Below, one piece after another: positions 41,266 through 51,335 of a DNA stretch of 64,000 bases; position 1 is the stretch's first letter, and the number at the start of each line of letters is the position of its first letter. Both the position numbers and the translations under genes were made by a program. The notes beneath the pieces were generated by a model. That model had not been told where the DNA came from. It did not search any database and saw nothing but the letters and a program-made list of their open reading frames with translations. This stretch comes from JADGQN01 sp035315185. GTDB lineage: Bacteria > Desulfobacterota > Syntrophorhabdia > Syntrophorhabdales > WCHB1-27. The DNA lies in assembly GCA_035315185.1 (NCBI GenBank), contig DATFYE010000113.1:1-64000 (forward strand). Direction: 5' to 3'.

Positions 41266-42705
41266 TCAATCTCGGGCAAGTTTATCCGCTTCGGCCACCC
41301 AGCCTCCGCCCATAGACTTGTACATGTTCACGAGAGCACGAAAGAGGGCGCCCTGTGTCTGCGCATACAAGAGCTCTCCCTGGAAGAGGCTGCGCTGGGC
41401 ATCGAGCACTTCGATGTAGCTGGTATAGCCGTTGTCGTAACGCAGCTCCGCGAGTCGGGCATAACTGCGCAATGCCTCCACCTGCTCCTTTTGTATCCCG
41501 AGCATTTCTCTTGACCTGTTCTGATCGATCAGGGCATCGTCCACTTCTCTGAAGGCCTGCTGGATCACTCTCTGGTAACGGAACAGAGTCTCCTGCTGCA
41601 CGGACTCGGCCGCCTTCACCTGCCCTGCTATGGCCCCCGCGGTAAAGATAGGCATGGTGACCGCAGGAGTAACGTAAGTCCAGGCACTTGTTGCACCGGC
41701 AAAGAGATAGGAGAGCTCCCTGCTCGCCACGCCATAGGTGCCTGTGAGGAAAATTGTGGGGAAATAAAGAGCTCTGGCCACGCCGATTCTCGCGTTTGCT
41801 GCGATAAGGTCCTGCTCGGCCTGGCGTATGTCCGGGCGCTTTTCAAGAAGACTTGAAGGCAACCCGGACGGCACCGTGGGCAGCACAAGGTCATCGATCT
41901 GTCTACCGCGCGGGATGGGTCCGGGGTTTCTCCCGAGCAAGACGCTGAGAGCGTTCTCCTGCTGAGCGATCAACTTTTGAATAAAGGGGATGGTAGCGAG
42001 CGCCGATAGGTATTCCGATTCTGCCTGTCGCAGCTCAAGCTCTGAGATCAGGCCCCGCCCGAAGCGAAGCGTAAACAGATTGAAGGAGTTCTCACGGCTT
42101 TTTGCCGTCCGTTGCGCTATTTCGAGCTGCTTGTCAAGGTCCAAAAGATCGGTGTAGGCAATTGCTACAGAAGTCACAACGGTCAGAATCACCCCACGCC
42201 GCGCCTCTTCAGTGCTCAGGAGGTCGGCACGCGCCGCTTCCGTTGCCCGGCGAAGCTGTCCCCAGAGGTCGATCTGCCAGCTCGCGTTGAGAAACGCCTG
42301 GTAAAGGTCGCCCGGGTTCTCGAGCGTGGCAGAAGGGAGAGGGTTGGTCAGGTTGGAGAATTGCTGCCTCTGGGCGCTGCCTGTGCCGGTCATCTGCGGA
42401 AACTGCGCGGCACGGGTAAAGCCATAGCGTCCCATGAATTCTTCGACCCTTGCTGCGGCAACTTTCACGTCCTTGTTCTCTCTCAACGCAGTCTGGATCA
42501 GGTCTGTGAGCACCGGATCGTTGAACTGATCCCACCACGCGGTATTGACAAGGTCTTTTGCCTCCCGTTCCTCAATGCGCCACGATGCGGGTGAATTAAC
42601 TTGCGGACGCCGGTAATCCGGGCCAATCGCACACCCCAAAAGCAAGGAGATGAGAAAAAGAAGAGGCAGAAAAATAGAAAGTGAATAGGCTATTGACCGG
42701 CGCAT
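41266..42705 (-). CDS. RND outer-membrane factor (NodT-type lipoprotein)
   Basis: 479 aa from ATG 42,705 (GGGAGGAG upstream). A lipoprotein signal ending LLLGCAIGPDYRRP, the classical opening of NodT-family TolC relatives, followed by two helical-barrel halves (LRENKDVKVAAARVEE, LLEKRPDIRQAEQDLIAANA, LAELRYDNGYTSYIEVLDAQRSLF). Forms the outer-membrane channel of the efflux system. Its start is two bases from the pump gene's stop, so the three efflux genes form one operon. Confidence 0.9.
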   Translation of the reverse strand: MRRSIAYSLSIFLPLLFLISLLLGCAIGPDYRRPQVNSPASWRIEEREAKDLVNTAWWDQFNDPVLTDLIQTALRENKDVKVAAARVEEFMGRYGFTRAAQFPQMTGTGSAQRQQFSNLTNPLPSATLENPGDLYQAFLNASWQIDLWGQLRRATEAARADLLSTEEARRGVILTVVTSVAIAYTDLLDLDKQLEIAQRTAKSRENSFNLFTLRFGRGLISELELRQAESEYLSALATIPFIQKLIAQQENALSVLLGRNPGPIPRGRQIDDLVLPTVPSGLPSSLLEKRPDIRQAEQDLIAANARIGVARALYFPTIFLTGTYGVASRELSYLFAGATSAWTYVTPAVTMPIFTAGAIAGQVKAAESVQQETLFRYQRVIQQAFREVDDALIDQNRSREMLGIQKEQVEALRSYARLAELRYDNGYTSYIEVLDAQRSLFQGELLYAQTQGALFRALVNMYKSMGGGWVAEADKLARD

Positions 42706-42706
42706 G

Positions 42707-45700
42707 TCACTCCTCCCTTTTCGGGCCGCCTGTGAGCCCCGGACCACTGCCGCCTGACCCGCCTTGTTCCGGCAGGCCCTTCCCCTTTCTCCAGTCAACT
42801 ACTTTCCCCACGACGTAGAATGTCACCGGTATCAGGAAGATAGCGATCAGCGTCGCGGCAGCCGTGCCGCCCATGACAGCAGTGCCCATGATCTGTCGCG
42901 CCACCGCACCTGCACCGCGGGAGAAGGCAAGAGGAAGCACGCCCAGGAGAAATGCGAAAGATGTCATGAGGATTGGCCTGAGCCGCAGTCTGGCTCCTTC
43001 AATCGCGGCCTCGGCAAGGGGCCTTCCCCGTTCATGCCTCGTCTTTGCAAATTCGACGATCAGGATCGCGTTCTTTGCGGAAAGACCGATGAGCACGATA
43101 AGACCGATCTGGGCGTATACATTGTTGTTCACCGCGCTGCTTATCTGGTGGCGCAAGGCTATGCCGGCAAAAGCCCCGAAGACCGCAACGGGCGTAGCGA
43201 GGAGCACACTGAACGGGAGTGACCAGCTTTCATACTGCGCTGCAAGGATGAGAAAAACGCAGAGAAGAGAAAATCCGAAGATTGCCGAAGCAGGTATCCC
43301 TTCCTGGGCCTTCTTCTCCTGGAAGGTCATGCCGACGTAATCGAGCCCCATCTCAGCGGGCATTGTCTGTTTGAACACATCTTCGATGGCTGACACGACC
43401 TGACCCGAGCTGAAGCCGGGCTTGCCCGTGGCGTAAAGTTGGGCCGCTTTGTAGAGGTTGTAGCGCATCGTAAATTCGGGCCCCGGCCGGGACTCAATTG
43501 TAGTGAGCGCCGATAGCGGCACAGCGTCACCCCTGTCGTTGTGCACGTAGAACTGGCCGACGTTCTCCGCCTTGGTGCGGTACTCCCCTTCTGCCTGGAC
43601 ATAGACCTGCCACTGACGGCCGAAGCGGTTAAAGTAGTTGATGAAGTAACCTCCCATGAAGGCCTGGAGCGTCTGGTAGACCTCCGCCACGTCTACGCCC
43701 TGTTTGAGCACCTTTTCACGGTCCACGTTCACGTATAACTGAGGCACGGACGGGAGAAATGTGGTCGTTACCCGGGCAAGCTCAGGCCTCTTTCTTGCCG
43801 CGTCAATGAACTTGTCGACATTCTCGGCCAGAAAATTGATGTTTCTCCCGGCCCGGTCCTCGAGAACAAAATTGGCTCCACCCGCCAACCCGATACCCGG
43901 AATGGCCGGAGGTTGGAAGGCGTACGCAACCGTCTGAGGCAGCTTTCCCAATTCACGGTTGAGGTGCGCCATGATGGCCTGATATTCTTCTTCAGGTTTT
44001 TTTCGATATCTCCATTCTTTCAACGTTACGAAGAAAAAACCGCTGTACGTGTTCTGGGCAAGACTCATCAGGCTGTTGCCAACCAGCGTCTGGTAATGTT
44101 CAACGCCAGGCGTATTCCTGATGATCTCCTCAATCTTTCTACAGACCTGATCTGTGCGCTGAAGCGAGGCAGCGTCAGGCAGAGCCACGTTGATATACAT
44201 GTAACCCTGATCTTCTTCAGGTAAGAATCCTCTTGGGATTCTGTTGCCGATAAAAATACCAAAGATCGCTACCACCACAAGAAAGAGCAGGCTGAGGGAG
44301 CTTTTACGGATCAGCCCCCCGCAAATATTCAGGTAGGTCTTGGAGGCGCGGCCGAAGAGATTATTGAACCACCTGAAAAAAGGACCCAGAAAGCCCCGCC
44401 CTTCCTTCCCCGGCTTCAGGATGAGGGCGCAGAGTGCGGGGCTCAAGGTCAGGGCGTTGAAGGCTGAGATGAGAACCGAGATAGCGATGGTTATGGCAAA
44501 TTGCTGATAGAGCCTGCCCGTGATACCCGGTATGAAGATCACGGGGATGAAGACAGCCGCAAGTATCAACGCAATGGCCATAACAGGGCCTGCGACCTCG
44601 CTCATGGCCTTAAGCGCCGATTCTTTCGGTGAAAAACCTTCCTCCATGTGACGCTCCACGGCCTCCACCACAATGATGGCGTCATCAACGACCAAGCCTA
44701 TGGCCAGCACGAGGCCAAAGAGCGACAGGGTGTTGATCGAGAAGCCGAGCAATGGAAAAACAGCGAAAGTGCCGATAAGGGAAACTGGAACCGCAAGCGT
44801 CGGAATGAGCGTAGCCCTCCATCCCTGAAGGAAGACGAAGACCACAAGAATGACAAGACCCATGGCGATCAAGAGCGTTTTAAGAATTTCACGGATGCCT
44901 TCGCCGATGGATCGGGTCGTATCAAGGGCGATCGTATAGTCAAGGTCGGTAGGGAACCGTTGCTTGGCCCGTTCCATCACCTTCCTGACACCCTCAACAA
45001 TGGTGAGGGCATTGGATCCGGGTAATTGGTAGATAGCCATAATCCCGGCCGGCTCACCATTAAGACGGCCCATCAAATTGTACGTCTGCGACCCCAGCTC
45101 AATGCGCGCTACGTCCTTCAAGCGGACAACTGAGCCGTCAACATTGGCACGTATAACGATCGACCCAAAGTCTTCAGGCGACACAAGACGACCTTGGGTG
45201 CGGACCGTATAGGTGAACTCCTGCCCAGGAGGCACCGGTTCACTACCTATCTGTCCGGCAGGGTTGACCGTATTCTGCTTCTGGACCGCATTGATGATAT
45301 CGGGCACCGTGATACCAAGTTTGCCCAGAGTATCAGGCTTGACCCATATGCGTATTGCGTAACGGTCTGCCCCGTATACGCCTACCTGAGCCACGCCCGG
45401 CACGCGTACCATTTGATCATTGAGGTTAATGAACGCGTAGTTTGCCAGAAATCTACCATCAAAGGTCCTCTTGGGGGAATGCAGGGCTACGAGCATGAGC
45501 GGCGCAGCCCTCGATTTCTGGATGGTCACGCCGTAGTTGCGCACGTCAGCGGGAAGCTGTCCCTGGATCTGGTTCTGCCGCATCTGTGTGAAGATCAGGT
45601 CCGTATTCGGGTCAGTCTTAACGTCGAAGTTGACGAACATACGCATGGTGCCGTTGCTGGCATTCACGGAATACATATAGTTCATGTTGTCAACGCCGCT

Positions 45701-45907
45701 GATCTGCTCCTCCATGGGGGTCGCCACGGACTGTTCGAGGGTTTCTGCGTCGGCGCCGGTATAACGCGTAAAGATCTGAATTTCCGGGGGAACGATCTCA
45801 GGGAACTGAGCAACTGGCAAGCCCGTCATGGCAACGATTCCCAGAATAACGAACATGATGGAGATGACCATCGCCACGATGGGACGGTTTATGAAGAACT
45901 TTGACAT
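42707..45907 (-). CDS. RND efflux pump (HAE1/AcrB-like)
   Basis: 1066 aa, 12 membrane helices. MSKFFINRPIVAMVISIMFVILGIVA is the HAE1 N-terminus, GLVVDDAIIVVEAVERHMEEG carries the proton-relay Asp pair in helix 4, and GLSAKNAILIVEFAK the relay Lys region in helix 10. Proton-driven export of hydrophobic compounds; aromatic acids or esters are plausible given nearby genes but unproven. Between adaptor and outer-membrane factor genes. Confidence 0.95.
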   Translation of the reverse strand: MSKFFINRPIVAMVISIMFVILGIVAMTGLPVAQFPEIVPPEIQIFTRYTGADAETLEQSVATPMEEQISGVDNMNYMYSVNASNGTMRMFVNFDVKTDPNTDLIFTQMRQNQIQGQLPADVRNYGVTIQKSRAAPLMLVALHSPKRTFDGRFLANYAFINLNDQMVRVPGVAQVGVYGADRYAIRIWVKPDTLGKLGITVPDIINAVQKQNTVNPAGQIGSEPVPPGQEFTYTVRTQGRLVSPEDFGSIVIRANVDGSVVRLKDVARIELGSQTYNLMGRLNGEPAGIMAIYQLPGSNALTIVEGVRKVMERAKQRFPTDLDYTIALDTTRSIGEGIREILKTLLIAMGLVILVVFVFLQGWRATLIPTLAVPVSLIGTFAVFPLLGFSINTLSLFGLVLAIGLVVDDAIIVVEAVERHMEEGFSPKESALKAMSEVAGPVMAIALILAAVFIPVIFIPGITGRLYQQFAITIAISVLISAFNALTLSPALCALILKPGKEGRGFLGPFFRWFNNLFGRASKTYLNICGGLIRKSSLSLLFLVVVAIFGIFIGNRIPRGFLPEEDQGYMYINVALPDAASLQRTDQVCRKIEEIIRNTPGVEHYQTLVGNSLMSLAQNTYSGFFFVTLKEWRYRKKPEEEYQAIMAHLNRELGKLPQTVAYAFQPPAIPGIGLAGGANFVLEDRAGRNINFLAENVDKFIDAARKRPELARVTTTFLPSVPQLYVNVDREKVLKQGVDVAEVYQTLQAFMGGYFINYFNRFGRQWQVYVQAEGEYRTKAENVGQFYVHNDRGDAVPLSALTTIESRPGPEFTMRYNLYKAAQLYATGKPGFSSGQVVSAIEDVFKQTMPAEMGLDYVGMTFQEKKAQEGIPASAIFGFSLLCVFLILAAQYESWSLPFSVLLATPVAVFGAFAGIALRHQISSAVNNNVYAQIGLIVLIGLSAKNAILIVEFAKTRHERGRPLAEAAIEGARLRLRPILMTSFAFLLGVLPLAFSRGAGAVARQIMGTAVMGGTAAATLIAIFLIPVTFYVVGKVVDWRKGKGLPEQGGSGGSGPGLTGGPKREE

Positions 45908-45918
45908 AAAGGCGTCTC

Positions 45919-47076
45919 TTACCTTTTCCCGGTATTTTCCGGCGCCGGCGCGGGCTCGGCGTTTGCTTTCACCGCCGTACCTTGTTTGACCTTCTGGAGC
46001 CCTTCGGTTATGACCCGCTCACCCGGCTTCAAACCCTCATCTATGACCCAGAGGCTGTCGAGCCGTTCGCCCGCTTTGACCGGCCTTATCGCAACCTTGT
46101 TGTCTGCTCCAACCACAGCCACCTGGTATCCTGCCTGTAGTTCCATGATCGCCCGCTGCGGCACCAGAAGCGCGCCCTTCTTGACCTCGGTCTGCGCGCG
46201 AACCCTGGCGAACTGTCCGGGCCGGATCACGTTTCTCGGATTGGGGAAAAGAGCCGCGACTTTGATTGTGCCGGTCTTTACGTCCACCTGGCGGTCCGCA
46301 AAAGCAAAAGAGCCGGTGTGCGGATGGACTTTCCCGTCCGCAAGGATCAGCTCCAGTGGCATCTTCTGGCCATGTTCCTGATCGTTCTGTACGTATTTGA
46401 GGTACTCCTGCTCACTCATGAGAATATAAACCTTGATAGGATCAACCGTTGAAACCGTAGTCAGTTCCTCCACCGAACCCGGACCCACAAGGTTGCCCAA
46501 CTGCGCCTTGGCAATTCCTGCTATCCCGTCTATCGGAGAGGTGACCCTGGTGAATCCGAGATCGAGCTGCGTCTTATCTACCAGGGCCTGGAGTGCGATC
46601 ACCGCAGCATGGGTTGCTGCCTCAGCGCCGACCGCATCATCAAAATCCTTCTTGCTCACCGCTCTCTGTTCCACCAGAGGTTTGATGCGTTCGAGATTGG
46701 CCTTCGCCGTTTCCCAGCGCGCCTGCTGTTCTGCGAGTTGTCCTTGCGCCTGTTCCAGTGCGGCCTGGAAGGTGCGCGGATCGATCTCGAAGAGAACCTG
46801 CCCCTTCCTGACGACATCACCCTCAGTGTAATCCCGCTTTATCAGATAGCCCTGCACCTGCGCACGAATGGTCGCATTTACGAGACCGTCTGTGGAGGCA
46901 GTCCACTCCGAATATATGGGGACATCCTTTTTAATGACTTCCACCACTTCAACAGTGGGGAAAGTTGCGGTTTCCGTCGTTCGCGCTCCTTGGCATCCCG
47001 GCAGGAAAAGCGCTACGCCAAGGATCACGAAAAGACTCGCGTAAAAAAACTCCGCCACCCTATCGTTCCGTGCCAT
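45919..47076 (-). CDS. RND periplasmic adaptor (AcrA-like lipoprotein)
   Basis: 385 aa with GAGGAGG ribosome site. Lipobox-like LFLPGCQG, then the lipoyl half-motifs (ASTDGLVNATIRAQVQGYLIKRDYTEGDVVRKGQVLFEIDPRTF), a long coiled-coil hairpin, and barrel segments (VKTGTIKVAALFPNPRNVIRPGQFARV). Bridges pump and outer-membrane channel. First gene of the efflux operon; no regulator gene of the TetR or MarR type is adjacent. Confidence 0.95.
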   Translation of the reverse strand: MARNDRVAEFFYASLFVILGVALFLPGCQGARTTETATFPTVEVVEVIKKDVPIYSEWTASTDGLVNATIRAQVQGYLIKRDYTEGDVVRKGQVLFEIDPRTFQAALEQAQGQLAEQQARWETAKANLERIKPLVEQRAVSKKDFDDAVGAEAATHAAVIALQALVDKTQLDLGFTRVTSPIDGIAGIAKAQLGNLVGPGSVEELTTVSTVDPIKVYILMSEQEYLKYVQNDQEHGQKMPLELILADGKVHPHTGSFAFADRQVDVKTGTIKVAALFPNPRNVIRPGQFARVRAQTEVKKGALLVPQRAIMELQAGYQVAVVGADNKVAIRPVKAGERLDSLWVIDEGLKPGERVITEGLQKVKQGTAVKANAEPAPAPENTGKR

Positions 47077-47339
47077 TCAACGTCCTCCTCAACCCTATCA
47101 CACCACCTGCACCCGGGTGTGACTTGTATGTGCACATAAACTCCCCCTCGATACATCTTTGTTCTGCTCTATCCTGGATTGTTCCGCGTTGTTCCGCGTT
47201 TTTTTGTCAAACATATCTTCATACAAATAACATACCAAGCAGTTCAGTGGTCTCGGTGCAATAGTCATTTCCACTCTTAAGCATGTTCATCGGACTCTGG
47301 CTCATTCGGACGAAGGAAGGCTCCGGAAATGCAGTCGAG

Positions 47340-47624
47340 TTACGACTGCGAGGGAGGTCCACGGTAGATGCGATGGAAAACGACGGGAGAGTAAATGCAG
47401 AATCCTCCTTCAGGCGGGAAAAGGCGTGTTGCGGCCTTGTAGAGCTCAAGGAAAAATTGATGTCCGACCAGAGCAACGAAACCGGTGCCGACAATTTGAT
47501 ATATGTATGACCGACCATCTGCGCGACTAAGCTCGGCTGCACTGATTTTTGCCGCACACGTAAAGATAAAAAGCAACAGAAGCAGCGCAACCGCCTTCGT
47601 AACACAAAGTCTGAAACGACGCAT
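47340..47624 (-). CDS. Possible small exported protein
   Basis: 94 aa from ATG 47,624 with GGGGAG upstream. MRRFRLCVTKAVALLLLLFIFTCAAKISAAEL looks like a signal peptide; the rest includes a second hydrophobic stretch (YQIVGTGFVALVGHQFFLELY). No family and no homologue in the window, so it could be a chance frame. Confidence 0.35.
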   Translation of the reverse strand: MRRFRLCVTKAVALLLLLFIFTCAAKISAAELSRADGRSYIYQIVGTGFVALVGHQFFLELYKAATRLFPPEGGFCIYSPVVFHRIYRGPPSQS

Positions 47625-47987
47625 TACGAACGCTCCCCGACGCTGAAAAAATAACATATCTGGTGAAGAAAGAAAAGGAAAGCCATTTGTTCCGAGCGCA
47701 ACCAGACTACTATCCGCCCCCACGGCACCAAAAGATGAGGACAAAGGCAGAGAGCACCTCTATGGAGTTTGGCCTAGATCTTGCTATTCCGAACACATGC
47801 CCAGCAGGCTTCTGCCTCTCATGAATTCTCTGGCAAAGAGCCTGGTACCGCTTTCGCGGTACTATATGAAAGCAGTGGCACTGGCGTATTAGTAAACTCG
47901 CTGATGTGTCTCATCCTTGGCTGTTCACTGTTGACTTCAGAGTGGCAAGGGCGGTAGCCTATCTCGGCCACACCAAGAAGGGGTTAT
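47625..47987. other. Gene-free gap with one hairpin
   Basis: No convincing gene. GTACCGC-tttc-GCGGTAC (47,845-47,862) is a clean hairpin without a T tract, about 125 bases ahead of the nucleotide-sugar dehydrogenase gene; it could be part of its leader. AAGGGG at about 47,978 is the ribosome site of that gene. Confidence 0.3.
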
Positions 47988-49313
47988 ATGAATCTCGCAG
48001 AAAAGATTAGATCCAAGCAGGCAAAGATTGGCGTCATCGGTCTCGGTTACGTGGGCTTGCCCCTCGTGATCGAGTTCTGTAAGGCAGGGTTTAGCGTCAC
48101 GGGTTTTGACATAGATGACAAGAAAGTGGCGTTGCTGAAGAAGGGCGAGAGCTACATCAAACACATCGATGCGTCCCGCATTGTGCCGCTCATCCGTCCT
48201 CCGCAGAAGGGTGCACCACCCTTTTCTCCCACTTCAGATTTTTCGCGCCTCGCTGCTATGGATTGCATACTCGTCTGCGTACCCACACCCCTGAACAAGA
48301 ACCGGGAACCAGACATGACCTATGTCTTCAACACAACGAAGAGTATAGCACGCTATCTTCGAAAAGGTCAGCTGATCGTACTCGAATCGACGACATACCC
48401 CGGCACGACAGATGAAGATATGCGGAGCATGCTTGAAGAACCGGGCTTTAAGGCAGGCGTCGATTTCTACCTCGCCTTTTCTCCGGAAAGGGAAGACCCT
48501 AACAACCCGCAGTTTACTACGGCTACCATTCCCAAGGTAGTCGGCGGTTGCACCAAAGCGTGTTTGAGTGTGGCGACAGCGCTCTATGGACAGATCATGC
48601 AGCGCATCGTTCCTGTCTCGTCAACGAGGGTGGCTGAAGCGACAAAGCTGCTGGAGAATATCTATCGTTCGGTCAATATTGCGCTGGTGAACGAGTTGAA
48701 GATACTCTTCGACCGCATGGACATTGACATATGGGAAGTCATCGAAGCGGCAAAAACAAAGCCCTTCGGCTTTCAGGCCTTCTACCCCGGCCCAGGACTG
48801 GGAGGGCACTGCATCCCGATTGATCCCTTCTATCTGACGTGGAAGGCGCGAGAGTATGAAGTTGCCACGAGGTTCATCGAACTCGCCGGCGAGATCAATA
48901 CGAACATGCCGAGCTATGTTGTTCAGAAATTGATGGCGGCGCTGAACGAGAAAGGGAAGTGTCTTAAGGGCTCCCGGATTCTCGTGCTCGGTGTCGCGTA
49001 CAAACCGAACGTTGACGACGATCGGGAAAGTCCTGCGTTCGTGATCATGGAACTGATCGAGAAGGGCGGCGGGACGGTGGATTATAGCGATCCTTACGTG
49101 CCCAGGCTCAAAAAGGTCCGCAAATTCAACTTCGACAAGGCATCCGTGCAGCTCACCGCGAAAAAAATCAAGAGCTATGACGCAGTCGTGATCGTGACTA
49201 ATCACGCAAACGTTAATTATAAGCTCGTAGAAAAAAATGCCAAACTTATCATCGACACCCGCAACGCCCTCAAAAAGATTGGCATCAGACACGGCAATGT
49301 CTGCAAGGCTTGA
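47988..49313 (+). CDS. UDP-sugar (UDP-GlcNAc-type) 6-dehydrogenase
   Basis: 441 aa. NAD-binding IGVIGLGYVGLPLVIEF (about residues 14-30), catalytic Cys275 in GPGLGGHCIPIDPFYL, and VLGVAYKPNVDDDRESPAF in the C-terminal domain. The LGGHCIPIDP version is typical of the WbpA/TviB/WecC group acting on UDP-N-acetyl-hexosamines rather than UDP-glucose. Produces uronic-acid sugars for surface polysaccharide. Followed by an epimerase gene on the same strand. Confidence 0.85.
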   Translation: MNLAEKIRSKQAKIGVIGLGYVGLPLVIEFCKAGFSVTGFDIDDKKVALLKKGESYIKHIDASRIVPLIRPPQKGAPPFSPTSDFSRLAAMDCILVCVPTPLNKNREPDMTYVFNTTKSIARYLRKGQLIVLESTTYPGTTDEDMRSMLEEPGFKAGVDFYLAFSPEREDPNNPQFTTATIPKVVGGCTKACLSVATALYGQIMQRIVPVSSTRVAEATKLLENIYRSVNIALVNELKILFDRMDIDIWEVIEAAKTKPFGFQAFYPGPGLGGHCIPIDPFYLTWKAREYEVATRFIELAGEINTNMPSYVVQKLMAALNEKGKCLKGSRILVLGVAYKPNVDDDRESPAFVIMELIEKGGGTVDYSDPYVPRLKKVRKFNFDKASVQLTAKKIKSYDAVVIVTNHANVNYKLVEKNAKLIIDTRNALKKIGIRHGNVCKA

Positions 49314-49430
49314 CAGTATGCAGGCCACAAGCTCGCTGGAATGAGCATCAGCTGTAACCAAGAGCTTACGCGGGGCCTTATAATCAAAGTCCTCGCTGCG
49401 GGCATGGTGATAAACGTCCTCTGAGGCAAC

Positions 49431-50411
49431 ATGGAGACTATTCTAGTAACTGGCGCAGCCGGTTTTATCGGCTGCAAAACAGCAAGTTTGCTCCTTGAGC
49501 AGGGGTTCGCAGTTGTCGGCGTGGATAATCTCAACGACTATTACGACGTCCGGCTGAAATATTACCGACTGGAAACCCTGAAGGCTAACCGCGACTTTAC
49601 ATTTCTTCAAGCCGATATCGAGAGCATAAACGAGCTGGAGCCAATATTCCGGGACCATACGTTAGCTGCGGTTATAAACCTTGCCGCTCGTGCCGGAGTT
49701 CGTTACAGCCTTCGAAATCCATACGTGTACATGAACACCAATCTGTATGGCACCCTGAATCTGCTCGAGCTGATGCGCAAACACAGCGTTAACAAGATGG
49801 TGCTGGCCTCGTCATCATCCCTGTACGCCGGACAGAAGATGCCGTTCTCCGAAGACCTTCCAGTAAATACTCCCATATCACCCTACGCAGCTTCAAAGAA
49901 AGCTGCAGAAATGGTCGCATATACGTATCACTACCTCTATGGCATTGACGTCTCGGTACTTCGCTATTTCACGGTCTATGGTCCCGCAGGGAGACCGGAT
50001 ATGAGCCCCTTCAGGTTCATCACGTGGATCGAAGAAGGGAAGGAACTCACCGTATATGGGGATGGGTCACAAACCCGTGATTTTACGTACGTTGATGATA
50101 TTGCGGAAGGGACGATAAAGGCCGTGCAGCCCCTGGGATTTGAGATCATTAATCTGGGAGACAGTCAACCCCATGCGCTCTCGCAGCTTATTTCCCTGAT
50201 AGAGTCTAGCCTTGGCAAACGAGCGAGGATTTCATACCAGCCTTGCCAAAAGGCGGATATGAAGGAGACGTGGGCAAACATCGCTAAAGCTAGGAAGCTT
50301 TTGAACTGGTACCCGAAGACCCCACTTGACGAGGGCGTGCGCGGAGCTGTCGCGTGGCACGTCGAACATCGGTCACTGGTGAGACAGATTGATATAGACC
50401 TCTCGGTGTGA
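49431..50411 (+). CDS. Nucleotide-sugar epimerase (UDP-glucuronate 4-epimerase-like)
   Basis: 326 aa extended SDR. VTGAAGFIG (residues 5-13) binds NAD; catalytic Tyr152 and Lys156 lie in YAASKKAAE with Ser in LASSSSLYA. GVDNLNDYYDVRLK is the style of UDP-glucuronate 4-epimerases. With the dehydrogenase upstream it would give a galacturonic-type sugar nucleotide. Ribosome site is weak (GAGGCAAC). Confidence 0.85.
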   Translation: METILVTGAAGFIGCKTASLLLEQGFAVVGVDNLNDYYDVRLKYYRLETLKANRDFTFLQADIESINELEPIFRDHTLAAVINLAARAGVRYSLRNPYVYMNTNLYGTLNLLELMRKHSVNKMVLASSSSLYAGQKMPFSEDLPVNTPISPYAASKKAAEMVAYTYHYLYGIDVSVLRYFTVYGPAGRPDMSPFRFITWIEEGKELTVYGDGSQTRDFTYVDDIAEGTIKAVQPLGFEIINLGDSQPHALSQLISLIESSLGKRARISYQPCQKADMKETWANIAKARKLLNWYPKTPLDEGVRGAVAWHVEHRSLVRQIDIDLSV

Positions 50412-50566
50412 GTCGTTAGAAACCAACAGCTGAGCAACCAGGAGGTGACTCACGGGCTCATCAGTAATCCGGGGAATTAAATTGTCCCGCACTCGAGCAG
50501 AACAGGTTCCCATCTTTACAAAGACACCAACATGCTCCATAACATACATCGATTAAGGAGGTAATC

Positions 50567-51010
50567 ATGAGACAGCGCAGAAACCACGCATATCTAAATG
50601 TTGTCGGATTATTTTTCGTTCTTGCACTCTTTTCTTCGGTCGTGCTCGCCCAAGAGGCCGTGCCTTGGCTGACCCTGGCCGACGGGACCAAAGTCACCAT
50701 GACGCAGGCGCAATTCGACAGCCTGGTGCAACAGGCGGGAATATCCTATTATGGCCCAACAGTAGCGCGCCCCCAGGTAACGGCGGGCCAGATGAGCATG
50801 CCTGTGCCGAGCGTACTGGGTGGTGTATTGGGAGGGGGCTACATTGTCGGTGATCCAGTAGCTATTGCCGCAGGCATGAATGCAGTGGGCATTACTTCCA
50901 CCGCAACCGGTGCAGGCCTGACAGGAGGCGCGGCAGCCGCAGGGACAATCGCAACCGGGGAGGCAGTAAAAGACTCTGCCACAGCTCCCAGGCCGGAGGG
51001 GAGACCATAG
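50567..51010 (+). CDS. Secreted Gly/Ala-rich small protein
   Basis: 147 aa, AAGGAGG ribosome site. Signal peptide up to about residue 28 (VVLAQE). A short ordered part (VPWLTLADGTKVTMTQAQFDSLVQQAGISY) is followed by a Gly/Ala-rich hydrophobic stretch (GGVLGGGYIVGDP...AGLTGGAAAAGTIATGEA). Unknown family. A strong terminator follows. Confidence 0.65.
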   Translation: MRQRRNHAYLNVVGLFFVLALFSSVVLAQEAVPWLTLADGTKVTMTQAQFDSLVQQAGISYYGPTVARPQVTAGQMSMPVPSVLGGVLGGGYIVGDPVAIAAGMNAVGITSTATGAGLTGGAAAAGTIATGEAVKDSATAPRPEGRP

Positions 51011-51054
51011 CAGCTGGAATGCACTGACCGCTAGCCTCGGTAGCCGTTAGAAGG

Positions 51055-51093
51055 GGCCGACGAGGACGTTCGCGTGCTCGTCGGCCTTTTTTT
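51055..51093 (+). terminator. Intrinsic terminator
   Basis: GGCCGACGAG (51,055-51,064) pairs with CTCGTCGGCC (51,077-51,086), followed by seven T residues. Ends the transcript of the small secreted-protein gene. The remaining 240 bases to the next gene hold no clear feature. Confidence 0.85.
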
Positions 51094-51335
51094 CTCCTGC
51101 CGATTAACCTTCATTCACACTGATAGAGGTTCCGGGAATCCACCGGGTGCCTGCCTCCGGGTGTGAACCTCCTTGCCGCGACTCTGTTCATCGTACTTTC
51201 AGGTGTGATATACTCCACGCACACACTTCAAAACGATGGAAGAGATATGATCATTCAATACGCGTGGCTTGAGGATATTCAATGAATCGAATCTTCGGGA
51301 CTGAGAGGCGTGACAAGCCAAGGTGGTAGCATAGC